A stretch of DNA of 61,514 nt from CAWHHZ01 sp963829355 (GTDB lineage Bacteria > Acidobacteriota > Thermoanaerobaculia > Gp7-AA8 > JAHWKK01), in contig CAWHHZ010000005.1 in assembly GCA_963829355.1 (NCBI GenBank), positions 1-61,514 of the forward strand, in the 5' to 3' direction. A model generated the notes under the pieces. The model was given only the letters and a program-made list of their open reading frames with translations. It was not told the origin of the DNA and ran no database searches. The position numbers and the translations under genes are program-made. Below, one piece after another: positions 28,783 to 36,862 of the stretch (within the stretch, counting starts at the first letter, position 1; every line of letters starts with the position of its first letter).

Positions 28783-30480
28783 TTACTCCTTAACTGTGAC
28801 TCCGCTTGTTTCCTGCTTGCCAGCATCCTCTTCGGCCTCATCGGAATTCTCATCCGAGGGCTCCTCATCGAGATCACTGGCGATTGCTTCCTGCTCTTCC
28901 GGCTCTTCTTCGACACTCTCGTCGTCGTCCGAATCACCGGAGGGGGATGCCGAGGCGATGAGACGCGCTTCCCCGTCGTCACCTTCGGACTCGTCGCCCT
29001 CTTCCCCGTCTTCGTCTTCAAACAGATCGTCCGCCAGATCGACGGGCATGTCTTCCTCGATCGCCGCGAGATCGAAGTCCTCGGCGACCTGAATGATCTT
29101 CGCAGCAGTGTCCACGTCGATTCCCTCGATGTTCGAGAGGTCGTCGGGAGATGCATTCAGAATCGAGTCGAGATCGTCGTAACCGGCTTGCTCGAGCATG
29201 TCGGCAAACTCTGGATCGAGGCCCTCGATGTCGTGGACGTTCGTTTCAGCCCGCGCCTCGGCCATCGCGTTGTGCAGCATCTGGCTCAGCGCGTCGGCGA
29301 CCTCGCCCTTGACCTCGTCCTCGGACTTGATGTCGATGCGTGCACCGATCAGCTCCGCCGCAAGACGGACGTTGAGGCCGCGCTTGCCGATGGCGAGAGA
29401 CAACTGGTCGTCGTCGACGATGACGTCGAGCTGTGGACGATGCTCATCCTCGAGAGAGGTGACGCTGACGCGGGTGATCCGCGCCGGCGCGAGAGCGTTC
29501 TGGGCATAGACGACGAGATCCTCGTCCCATGGAATGATGTCGATCTTCTCGCCGCGCAGCTCTCGGATGATGGACTGCACTCGTGAGCCCTTCATGCCGA
29601 CGCATGCGCCGACCGGATCGACGTCGCGCTCGCGAGAGGCAACGGCGATCTTGGCTCGCTCTCCCGGCTCGCGGACGGCGTCCTTGATCAGTACGGTGCC
29701 GTCGTAGATTTCGGGGACTTCCATCTCGAACAGACGCATCAGAAGAATCGGATCCGTCCGCGAGAGGATGACCTGCGGGCCCTTCGGCTGCGTGTGAACG
29801 TCGACGATGACGGCGCGGATCCGGTCGCCCTGCGAGTAGCGCTCGGCGCGCGACTGCTGGCTCCGCGGGATCGCTCCCTCGGTACGGCCGTTGAGGTCGA
29901 CGATCATGTCGCCGCGCTCGAAGCGCTTGACGTAGCCGTTGACGATCGTGCCGACCTGATCCTTGAATTCGCGATAGACCTTCTCGCGCTCTGCCTCGCG
30001 AACCTTCTGGTAGAGCACCTGCTTCGCGCTCTGCGCGGCGATGCGGCCCAGCTCGGCGGGTGGCTTCGTAAGAGGGATCCGGACGTTGTCGCCGGTCTCG
30101 GCATCGCCATCGATCTTCCGCGCCTCGTACTGCCGGATCTCGGTGAGCGGATCGGAGACCACATCGACCACGGCCTTGGTGATGTAGTCGAGACGGATGG
30201 TCCCGCCAACTTCCGCCTGCGGATCGATCTTCTGCGCGTCTTCGAGTATCAGTTGCGCGAGCGGCTCCTCGATCTCCTCGGCAGAGCCGACGACTTCCTT
30301 GACGACGTAGATCTCGACGGTTCCACCTTCATCGCGGTTCAACACGGTGTGGATCGGCTCCCGCGTCTTGTAGTACTTCCTGGCAGCGGTGGCGAGGGCG
30401 TCCTCGAGCGCGGAGATGACCTTCTCCACGTCGATCGCCTTCTCCTGGGCGAGAGCTCTGATCAGATTTTCGTTGAACAT
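28783..30480 (-). CDS. nusA: Transcription termination/antitermination factor NusA
   Basis: 565 residues. NusA N-domain (MFNENLIRALAQEKAIDVEK), S1 (GTIVNGYVKRFERGDMIVDL), KH1/KH2 (VDPVGACVGMKGSRVQSIIR, LSLAIGKRGLNVRLAAELIG), then a helix-hairpin-helix-like repeat (YDDLDSILNASPDDLSNIEG) and a roughly 85-residue, strongly acidic, Ser/Glu-rich tail. It binds RNA polymerase and controls pausing, termination and antitermination. Follows rimP by 30 bp and precedes infB by 8 bp. Confidence 0.98.
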   Translation of the reverse strand: MFNENLIRALAQEKAIDVEKVISALEDALATAARKYYKTREPIHTVLNRDEGGTVEIYVVKEVVGSAEEIEEPLAQLILEDAQKIDPQAEVGGTIRLDYITKAVVDVVSDPLTEIRQYEARKIDGDAETGDNVRIPLTKPPAELGRIAAQSAKQVLYQKVREAEREKVYREFKDQVGTIVNGYVKRFERGDMIVDLNGRTEGAIPRSQQSRAERYSQGDRIRAVIVDVHTQPKGPQVILSRTDPILLMRLFEMEVPEIYDGTVLIKDAVREPGERAKIAVASRERDVDPVGACVGMKGSRVQSIIRELRGEKIDIIPWDEDLVVYAQNALAPARITRVSVTSLEDEHRPQLDVIVDDDQLSLAIGKRGLNVRLAAELIGARIDIKSEDEVKGEVADALSQMLHNAMAEARAETNVHDIEGLDPEFADMLEQAGYDDLDSILNASPDDLSNIEGIDVDTAAKIIQVAEDFDLAAIEEDMPVDLADDLFEDEDGEEGDESEGDDGEARLIASASPSGDSDDDESVEEEPEEQEAIASDLDEEPSDENSDEAEEDAGKQETSGVTVKE

Positions 30481-30510
30481 AAGTTTTTTGAACTCCTGCG
30501 CTACGAACGA

Positions 30511-30981
30511 CTAAAACTCAGGCTCGAGCCGGGCTTCGCGGATGTTGCTCAGCTCGATCTCGTAGGTTTTTCCTTTTTTCGTCGATTTCGGATCGAGAAC
30601 CACGATTCTCTCTCCGTCGAAACTTTCGAGTCTTCCGATGATGACGTTGTTCCCGCCAACCGCCTCCGCGGTCTGGACCCGCACCAGACTGCCGATGAAG
30701 CGCTGGTAGTCGGACGGCTTGTAGAACCGCCGGTCGAGACCGGGGGACGATACCTGCAATTCATACGAGCTCGGGATGGCGTCCATCACGTCCAGCAGAG
30801 GGCTCAACTGCTTGGAGATCAGCTCGCAGTCCTGAATCATGACACCGCCGTCTTCGCGGTCGATGTCAACCCGTAGGAGACGCTCTCTGCCGACGCCACG
30901 ATATTCGACGTGGACGAGCTCGAGCCCCTCTCCTTCGACGACCTTCCTGATCTCTTCCTCCAGCCCCTGAGGCAACTCCAT
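30511..30981 (-). CDS. rimP: Ribosome maturation factor RimP
   Basis: 156 residues. GLELVHVEYRGVGRERLLRV, DIDREDGGVMIQDCELISKQ and SYELQVSSPGLDRRFYKPSD are the RimP hallmarks; the C-terminal SH3-like part follows. Helps 30S assembly. First gene of the operon; GGGGA lies just before the ATG. A terminator-like hairpin stands in its 5' leader. Confidence 0.96.
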   Translation of the reverse strand: MELPQGLEEEIRKVVEGEGLELVHVEYRGVGRERLLRVDIDREDGGVMIQDCELISKQLSPLLDVMDAIPSSYELQVSSPGLDRRFYKPSDYQRFIGSLVRVQTAEAVGGNNVIIGRLESFDGERIVVLDPKSTKKGKTYEIELSNIREARLEPEF

Positions 30982-31002
30982 ATCCCCGAAACTCCTGCTC
31001 CA

Positions 31003-31032
31003 GACAACAAAAAAAGCGGCCCGAACGGCCGC
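31003..31032 (-). terminator. Terminator-like hairpin in the rimP leader
   Basis: On the minus strand AAGCGGCC-GTTC-GGGCCGCTT is followed by seven T. It ends about 28 bp before the rimP ATG. It either ends transcription from the gene at 31177 or, if the promoter at 31063-31091 is real, attenuates the rimP-nusA-infB operon. Confidence 0.85.
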
Positions 31033-31062
31033 TTTCGGATGTTACTCGAAAGCTTCCCGGGC

Positions 31063-31091
31063 ATGCTAGCACGCCGGGCACACACCTACAA
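31063..31091 (-). promoter_or_regulatory. Possible promoter of the rimP operon
   Basis: On the minus strand TTGTAG (31091-31086), 17 bp, TAGCAT (31068-31063). A transcript from here would pass through the 31003-31032 hairpin before rimP. Confidence 0.35.
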
Positions 31092-31176
31092 CAGAGGTAC
31101 CCGGCGAGCGATTCCATGCCCGGGCCGGGCCGCCATGGTGGCGACCCGGCCTCAAATCATTCTACTAAAAGAGGTT

Positions 31177-32163
31177 CTAGTCCGCGGAACGGTGATGAAC
31201 CGGACGACCTGTCTTGTTCACCTTGCCGTAGACGGCCGTGTAGTCGAACTCGACCGGATAGACGGCTTCGAGCGTCGTCGGATCATCAGTACGATTGTCG
31301 AGCACCGAACCATAGGCGAAGAAGCCGGGGGCGCCGCTCGCAATGAACGGATCCGTATCATCCGGGTTCGTAGGAGTCACACCGCTTGCCGGCTGCTGAA
31401 CCACTGCGTAACCCTCGCCTGTGAACCCCGGGAACATCGCCGCGACGTTCTGCTGGGAGTGTCCGACCGGCCCGAGCGTTACGGCTTTTGTTCCGAAAAG
31501 TGTCCCATCATTATTGAAGAGGCTGACATTCAGAACTGTGGTGGAGAACTCGCTGGCGTTCGTGAATCCGAGGTTCGAGCGCCAGATTCCACCCTCGCTC
31601 TTTGGCGCGTCCTGCCGGATGCCGGTGATCCACACCTCATCGAGGTCGCGATCCGCAACCGCGCTCGAGACGTAGCTGTACCAGGGATAGCCGGAGAACA
31701 ACTGACCGAACGTACCGGTTGCGGTCTCGGCGTAGACGCGGCCTTCGACGACGATCGGCAGACAATCGGAGTCGTCGCTGTCGCAGGTGCTGCAATCTCC
31801 GCCGACGCGGCAGGAGTAGAAAATCATCTGACCGAAGCCGCCGTCGAGACCGAAGATCTCTTTGATGGCGTCTTCAACCACGATCGATTCGCCGGCGTCG
31901 AGAGTCGCAACGGACTTGACCGCACCGTCAGCGAGTCCGGCGCGCGCGTCGCCTCCGCCCGTCGCCAGAAGAGCGGCGTCGACCGTGACTGCTCCGTTGC
32001 TCACGTTGGTGATTACGACGTCGGTCTTGAAGAATGCCTGACCCTGGACACGACCGGCTGCCGGCAGATAGACGACATCGGCTGCCCGGAAATTACTGGC
32101 CATCGCCGGAACGGCAATGAGGAAAATACTGAACGCGATCAATACTTTTAAGCTGCTTCTCAT
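31177..32163 (-). CDS. Secreted protein of unknown function
   Basis: 328 residues from ATG 32163. MRSSLKVLIAFSIFLIAVPA-MA is a signal peptide with cleavage after AMA. The mature part has VVYLPAAGRVQGQAFFKTDV and VVITNVSNGAVTVDAALLAT near the start, a Cys cluster (CRVGGDCSTCDSDDSDC, about 150-166) and later RSNLGFTNASEFSTTVLNVS. The pattern (LPAAGR...TDVVITN) resembles beta-sandwich exported proteins common in acidobacterial genomes; no function is known. The longer frame upstream is rejected because it would precede the signal peptide. Divergent from rluD. Confidence 0.75.
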   Translation of the reverse strand: MRSSLKVLIAFSIFLIAVPAMASNFRAADVVYLPAAGRVQGQAFFKTDVVITNVSNGAVTVDAALLATGGGDARAGLADGAVKSVATLDAGESIVVEDAIKEIFGLDGGFGQMIFYSCRVGGDCSTCDSDDSDCLPIVVEGRVYAETATGTFGQLFSGYPWYSYVSSAVADRDLDEVWITGIRQDAPKSEGGIWRSNLGFTNASEFSTTVLNVSLFNNDGTLFGTKAVTLGPVGHSQQNVAAMFPGFTGEGYAVVQQPASGVTPTNPDDTDPFIASGAPGFFAYGSVLDNRTDDPTTLEAVYPVEFDYTAVYGKVNKTGRPVHHRSAD

Positions 32164-32328
32164 GAATTTAATGTTCCTTCCTCCGGATATTCGGATACCT
32201 AGAGAGTAAAGTCTGTGGATTCTGCGGTCATTGTAACTGATCGTGGCGATTAGTCTGTGACACAAATTACAACTTCTTCCTCCGGGACGCGAGCTTGCCC
32301 CCGTTCTGATACGGTTCCTGCACAAATC

Positions 32329-33288
32329 ATGTCCATTCGAGATACCGGAAATTCAAAGAGCCTGATCGTCAGCATTGATGACGACGGCAAACGCATCGAT
32401 CAGCTGCTCGGAGAACATTTTCCAGAGCTGAGCAGGAGCGCCGCCTCCAGACTCATCCGCGATGGACATGTCTCGATCTCTGGTCGCGCCGTTCTCAAAT
32501 CCTCCCGGAAATGTGACGCCGGAGAGCTCATCGAGGTTCTTCTGCCCGCCCCGGAAGACTCGGGGATCACTCCACAGGCCCTTCCAATCGAGGTCGTCTA
32601 CCAGGATGACGATCTCGCGGTCATCAACAAGGACGTCGGCATGGTCGTTCATCCTGCCGCGGGTCACCGCGACGGAACGCTCGTCAATGCGCTTCTCTAT
32701 CATCTCGACGGCCTCTCGGGTGTTGGAGGAGAGACCAGACCAGGCATCGTTCATCGGCTCGACAAGGAAACATCGGGCCTGCTGGTCGTCGCCAAGCATG
32801 ATCGCGCGCACAGACAGCTCAGCGAAACCTGGAACAGCGAAGCGGTGAGGAAGTTCTATCTCGCGCTGGTCTACGGCTCCCCCACTCCTCCGTCCGGGAC
32901 AATCGACAAGCCGATCGGGCGCGATCCGAGAGACCGCAAGAAGATGGGCGTCGTGGCGTCCGGCCGCAAAGCGGTGACGGTGTATCGGACGATTCAGTCG
33001 TTCCCGGGATGTTCGCTGCTCGAGCTCGAGCTGAAATCGGGACGGACGCATCAGATCCGGGTCCACCTCAAGTCAATCGGGCACCCGGTCGTCGGCGACA
33101 CCGTGTACGGCGGCGCCCAGTGGAAAGGCGTCCAGGACCGAGCCGTCCAGACCGCACTGCGATCGATGAAACGTCAAGCCCTCCACGCGGCCCGTCTCGA
33201 GATCGTCCACCCCATCACCGGCGAGCGGATGGTGTTCGAAGCACCATTGCCGGAGGACATGGCGAAGGTGCTCGAGAAATTGCGGTGA
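32329..33288 (+). CDS. rluD: RluD-type 23S rRNA pseudouridine synthase
   Basis: 319 residues from ATG 32329. S4 domain (KRIDQLLGEHFPELSRSAAS), then PIEVVYQDDDLAVINKDVGM, the catalytic HRLDKETSGLLVVAK, RKFYLALVYGSPTPP and LKSGRTHQIRVHLKSIGHPV. It is the RluA/RluD family; RluD makes pseudouridines in helix 69 of 23S rRNA. The exact specificity (RluC or RluD) is not certain from sequence alone. An in-frame start at 32257 is less likely, as it adds non-conserved residues. Confidence 0.9.
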   Translation: MSIRDTGNSKSLIVSIDDDGKRIDQLLGEHFPELSRSAASRLIRDGHVSISGRAVLKSSRKCDAGELIEVLLPAPEDSGITPQALPIEVVYQDDDLAVINKDVGMVVHPAAGHRDGTLVNALLYHLDGLSGVGGETRPGIVHRLDKETSGLLVVAKHDRAHRQLSETWNSEAVRKFYLALVYGSPTPPSGTIDKPIGRDPRDRKKMGVVASGRKAVTVYRTIQSFPGCSLLELELKSGRTHQIRVHLKSIGHPVVGDTVYGGAQWKGVQDRAVQTALRSMKRQALHAARLEIVHPITGERMVFEAPLPEDMAKVLEKLR

Positions 33289-33542
33289 ACGCACCCCGCA
33301 GGGGTGGCAGACGGTAGCCGGTGGTTCCGAGCGAAGCGAGGCACCACCGGAATATGTGACCGGGAATCACACCACCGGAATACATGCCCGATCGACCTCA
33401 CCCCTCGCACCCCGCAGGGGTGCCAGAAGGTAGCCGGTGGTTCCGAGCGCAGCGAGGCACCACCGGGAATGGCACGCCCACACCACACGCATCCCGCAGG
33501 GATGCAGGAACCGCCGGACCGGCTACCAGTCCCCCCCTCCCC
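33289..33542. repeat. Tandem CACCCCGCAGGGGTG / GTAGCCGGTGGTTCC repeats
   Basis: Two copies (33293-33350 and 33407-33470) of CACCCCGCAGGGGTG, followed by GGTAGCCGGTGGTTCCGAGC and GAGGCACCACCGG. A third, partial copy (GCATCCCGCAGGGATGC) lies at about 33488. Each is a double hairpin. They fill the spacer between the convergent rluD and nupC. Confidence 0.8.
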
Positions 33543-35000
33543 CTACAGCAGAATCCCCGCGATGGTGGCGGTCATGAAGTTGGCGAGGGTGCCGGCCAAC
33601 ATGGCGCGCAGACCGAGCCTGGCGAGATCGCCCCTGCGGCTGGGAGCAAGTGCGCCGATACCGCCGATCTGGATCGCAATGGACGAAAAGTTCGCGAACC
33701 CGCACAACGCGTACGTCGCGATGACGAAGCTCCTCGGGCTCAATGTATCCCGCATCTCACCTAGATTCAGGAACGCGACGAACTCGTTGATGACCATGCG
33801 TGTTCCCAGAAGCTGACCAATCTGTTGCGACTCTCCCCACGGCACACCCATCGTCCAGGCGATCGGTCTGAAGATCCAGCCGATGAACTGCGAGAAGCTG
33901 GAGGGAAACACCGATCCGATGGCGCTGACCCATGGACCGAACGGGTCGATCAGACTGCCCCCTGCGGTCAGAAGACCATCGTGAACAAAGATGAACGCCG
34001 CATCGACCAGCGCGATCAGTGCGAGAAATGCGATCAGCATCGCGGCGACGTTGAGCGACAGATGCAAACCTTCGATGGCACCGCGACCAGCGGCATCGAT
34101 GATGTTCACGTCCTGCTGCGGAACTTCGACATTCACGTCGCTGCCGGTCTCAGGGACTCCCGTCTCGGGAACGATCATCTTCGCAAGAAGGATGGAGCCC
34201 GGAGCCGCCATGATCGAAGCCGTCAGGAGGTGCAGCACGTCGACCCCTGCCACCAGGACGTACGCGGCCATGATGCCACCCGACACGGTCGCCATACCCG
34301 CCGTCATCACGGTCATCAGCTCCGACATCGTGAGCCGCTCGAGGAATGGCCGGATCGTGAGCGGCGCCTCGGTCTGTCCCATGAAGATCGCCGCTGCCAC
34401 GTTGGTCGACTCCGCACCGGAGGCGCCCATGAACCGCGTCATGATCTTGGCAAAGAACCGCACCACGACCTGCATCACACCGAGGTAGTAGAGAACCGCG
34501 AAGATTGACGCGATGAAGATAATCGTCGGCAGAACCTGCGTCGCAAAGATGAATGCCGTGGAAGCCTCCGGATCGCCCAACTGTCCAAAGACGAACCTCG
34601 CTCCCTCGGTCGTAAACGCAATGAGACTCGCCACGATGTCCCGGGTCGTTCCGAAGACGAAAGCGAGAAGATTGAACCGCAGAAAGACGATGGCACTCAG
34701 AACGCCGAAGACCCACCAGAACGTCTTCCGCTTCTCTTCGCTCATCCGGCGCGCCACGTAGATCGCCCCCAGGAGAACCACCACCCAGAAGAAGGCGACG
34801 GCTGATCTCGAAACGCCCGGAAATGCGAAGCTGAGAGCGTTCGATATCGTCTCCCCTCGCAGAATGAGAATGGCGAGGAGCACCTGCAGCAGGAGCCCCC
34901 ATCCGACGATCTTCCACTGAATCGCCCGCCTGTTGACCGAAAGCGCATAGGCAATGGCCAGGATCAGTACCAGTCCGAGTATTGCTGCAAACCGCTCCAT
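33543..35000 (-). CDS. nupC: Concentrative nucleoside transporter, CNT/NupC family
   Basis: 485 residues with many hydrophobic segments. CNT motifs: FMGQTEAPLTIRPFL (Na+/nucleoside site), TAGMATVSGGIMAAYV, NEFVAFLNLGEM and ALCGFANFSSIAIQIGGIGA. The inserted loop ETGVPETGSDVNVEVPQQD is short. Imports nucleosides with an ion gradient. It lies 77 bp downstream of purine nucleoside phosphorylase on the same strand, a natural salvage pair: uptake, then phosphorolysis. Confidence 0.93.
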   Translation of the reverse strand: MERFAAILGLVLILAIAYALSVNRRAIQWKIVGWGLLLQVLLAILILRGETISNALSFAFPGVSRSAVAFFWVVVLLGAIYVARRMSEEKRKTFWWVFGVLSAIVFLRFNLLAFVFGTTRDIVASLIAFTTEGARFVFGQLGDPEASTAFIFATQVLPTIIFIASIFAVLYYLGVMQVVVRFFAKIMTRFMGASGAESTNVAAAIFMGQTEAPLTIRPFLERLTMSELMTVMTAGMATVSGGIMAAYVLVAGVDVLHLLTASIMAAPGSILLAKMIVPETGVPETGSDVNVEVPQQDVNIIDAAGRGAIEGLHLSLNVAAMLIAFLALIALVDAAFIFVHDGLLTAGGSLIDPFGPWVSAIGSVFPSSFSQFIGWIFRPIAWTMGVPWGESQQIGQLLGTRMVINEFVAFLNLGEMRDTLSPRSFVIATYALCGFANFSSIAIQIGGIGALAPSRRGDLARLGLRAMLAGTLANFMTATIAGILL

Positions 35001-35077
35001 CTTCGCGCTTCCTCCCGAGTGTTCGACTATGGTGATCGACGGATCGATTCGCCGCTACGGCCTTTGTGACGTACGAC

Positions 35078-35920
35078 TCAACTCATGACCCGCATGCCGG
35101 GCGACTCGACCATGCGTCCGAGGACTGTGACCAGCAGCCGCGAGAAGTCCTCGCGTACGTGGGCAGTCGTTTCGATGACCTCGTCGTGGGTGAGCTTCCT
35201 GGGAAGGATACCCGCGGCCATGTTCGTGATGCACGAAACTCCGAGCACCGGGATCGACATGTGCGACAGGGCGATCACTTCCGGGACCGTCGACATCCCG
35301 ACCGCATCGCCCCCGAGGACGCGGAAGGCGCGGATCTCCGCCGGGGTCTCGTAGCTCGGTCCTGAGACCCCGACGTAGACTCCCTCCTTCAGAGAGAGCC
35401 CCTGCTCCTGTGCAGCGTTCTTGGCGATGAGCCGAAGGTCTGCCGGGTACGCCTCGCTCATATCCGGAAACCGCACCCCGAGCTCATCGGCATTCGCTCC
35501 GAGCAGCGGGTTGGTGCCGAAGAGGTTGATGTGATCGGAAATGAGCATCAGGTCGCCAGGATGGAAGTCGACGTTCACTCCTCCCGCAGCATTGGTGACG
35601 ATCGCTTTCTCGATACCGAGCCGGCCGAGGACACGCGCCAGAAAGACGACGTCCTGCATGCTCCATCCCTCGTAGTAGTGCACACGGCCCTGAAGGATGA
35701 GGATGGATTCGCCGCCGACCGATGCGAGAACCGCCCGCCCCTTGTGCCCGGCAACGCCGGAAGAAGGTGTGTTGGGGATCTCGCCGTACTCGAGCACGTC
35801 CAGAACGTCGAGCGAGTCGACGACGTCCCCGAGACCGGACCCGAGGATCACCCCCACCCGGGGCTGTTGCTTTGCGCGGTTCCGAATGTAGTCGGCTGCC
35901 TGATCGATTTTTTTCAGCAT
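35078..35920 (-). CDS. Purine nucleoside phosphorylase (trimeric type)
   Basis: 280 residues. VGVILGSGLGDVVD (phosphate loop), GVAGHKGRAVLA, LQGRVHYYEGWSMQDVVFLA, IVTNAAGGVN, VGVSGPSYETPAEIRAFRVL (purine-site Glu) and GMSTVPEVIALSHM are the family motifs. It splits purine nucleosides with phosphate. CATAAT lies 8 bp before the ATG, and no Shine-Dalgarno is seen. Forms a salvage unit with the CNT transporter. Confidence 0.95.
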   Translation of the reverse strand: MLKKIDQAADYIRNRAKQQPRVGVILGSGLGDVVDSLDVLDVLEYGEIPNTPSSGVAGHKGRAVLASVGGESILILQGRVHYYEGWSMQDVVFLARVLGRLGIEKAIVTNAAGGVNVDFHPGDLMLISDHINLFGTNPLLGANADELGVRFPDMSEAYPADLRLIAKNAAQEQGLSLKEGVYVGVSGPSYETPAEIRAFRVLGGDAVGMSTVPEVIALSHMSIPVLGVSCITNMAAGILPRKLTHDEVIETTAHVREDFSRLLVTVLGRMVESPGMRVMS

Positions 35921-35952
35921 CGCGCGGGATTATGCGGGAAAGGCGGGAGAAA

Positions 35953-36068
35953 GTTCAAAGAGAAGTGAAGTTCAGAGGTTCAGAGGGTTCAGAAGTTCAG
36001 AGGGTTCAGAGGGTTCAGAGGTTCAGAACTTCTGAACTTCTGAGCTCCTGAACCTCTGAACCCTTGAA
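35953..36068. repeat. GTTCAGAGG tandem array folding back on itself
   Basis: GTTCAGAGG-type 8- to 9-mers repeat about seven times (35960-36025) and are followed by the inverse, CTTCTGAACTTCTGAGCTCC, TGAACCTCTGAACCCTTGAA (36027-36068). The two halves can pair along about 40 bp. Lies between the ftsE stop and the PNP promoter. Confidence 0.85.
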
Positions 36069-36080
36069 CTTCCTCCCCTC

Positions 36081-36794
36081 TCACTCCTCCGCCATGAACG
36101 GGGCGTGGCTTCGTGGATGGGGTTGATGCACTGCGGCGGTCTCCTCCACGAGTGCGCCGTCCGCAATCATGATCTGCCGGCGGCCCGTGTATTCGATGAG
36201 ATTGGGGTCGTGCGTCGCGAGGAGAACCGTCGAACCGCGCAGGTTGGCCCCCACGAAGATGTCGATGATCTCTTTCGAGAGCTTCGGATCGAGATTTCCC
36301 GTCGGCTCGTCCGCAATCAGAACCATCGGGCTATGGATCAGAGCTCTCGCAATCGCGACGCGCTGCTGCTCACCCCCCGAGAGCTGCTTCGGCAGGGCGC
36401 TGAGACGGTGATGAAGACCGACCGTCCGGAGCGCCTTGTAGGCGAGTTTCTTCTGGTCTCGCGGAGGTGTGCCGAGTACGGTCATCACGAATGACAGATT
36501 CTCGAAGACGGTCATCCGCTCGATCAGCTTGAAATCCTGAAACACCATGCCGATCTCTCTGCGGAAGTACGGCAACTGGCTTCTCCGGATCGTCGCGAGA
36601 TTTCGTCCGGAAACGATGATCTGCCCTTCCGTCGGCTCCAGTTGCTTGAGGATGAGCTTCAGGATCGTGGACTTTCCCGCGCCGCTCGGACCAGTCAGGA
36701 AAACGAACTCCCCCTTGTCGATCTGGAACGAGATGTCGCGCAGTGCGGCGTTGTAGCGATCGAACCGCTTGGAGACGTGATAGAAATGGATCAC
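36081..36794 (-). CDS. ftsE: Cell-division ATP-binding protein FtsE
   Basis: 237 residues. MIHFYHVSKRFDRYNAALRD, Walker A TGPSGAGKSTILKLI, Q-loop MVFQDFKL, signature LSGGEQQRVAIARAL, Walker B VLIADEPTGNLD and H-loop ATHDPNL. FtsE with FtsX controls peptidoglycan hydrolases at division. GTG start 6 bp after TATCAT with no Shine-Dalgarno. Unusually, ftsX is not downstream but starts about 70 bp away on the other strand. The C-terminal tail (VHQPHPRSHAPFMAEE) is longer than typical. Confidence 0.93.
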   Translation of the reverse strand: MIHFYHVSKRFDRYNAALRDISFQIDKGEFVFLTGPSGAGKSTILKLILKQLEPTEGQIIVSGRNLATIRRSQLPYFRREIGMVFQDFKLIERMTVFENLSFVMTVLGTPPRDQKKLAYKALRTVGLHHRLSALPKQLSGGEQQRVAIARALIHSPMVLIADEPTGNLDPKLSKEIIDIFVGANLRGSTVLLATHDPNLIEYTGRRQIMIADGALVEETAAVHQPHPRSHAPFMAEE

Positions 36795-36806
36795 GGGGTA
36801 ATGATA
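36795..36806 (-). promoter_or_regulatory. ftsE -10 box, leaderless layout
   Basis: TATCAT on the minus strand (36806-36801), six bases, GTG 36794. Confidence 0.55.
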
Positions 36807-36849
36807 CCTGTGTGGGGCTCGCCGGCGCTCGCCCCATGTTCAACTCCGC

Positions 36850-36862
36850 TACAATCGCTCTC
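36850..36862 (+). promoter_or_regulatory. ftsX -10 box
   Basis: TACAAT (36850-36855), seven bases, GTG 36863. If this is the start, the ftsX mRNA is leaderless. Confidence 0.45.

Noticed and set aside
31080..31160. GGCCGGG/CCCGGCC stem upstream of the rimP leader as a second terminator
   Set aside because: Strong stem but no T run; not enough to call.
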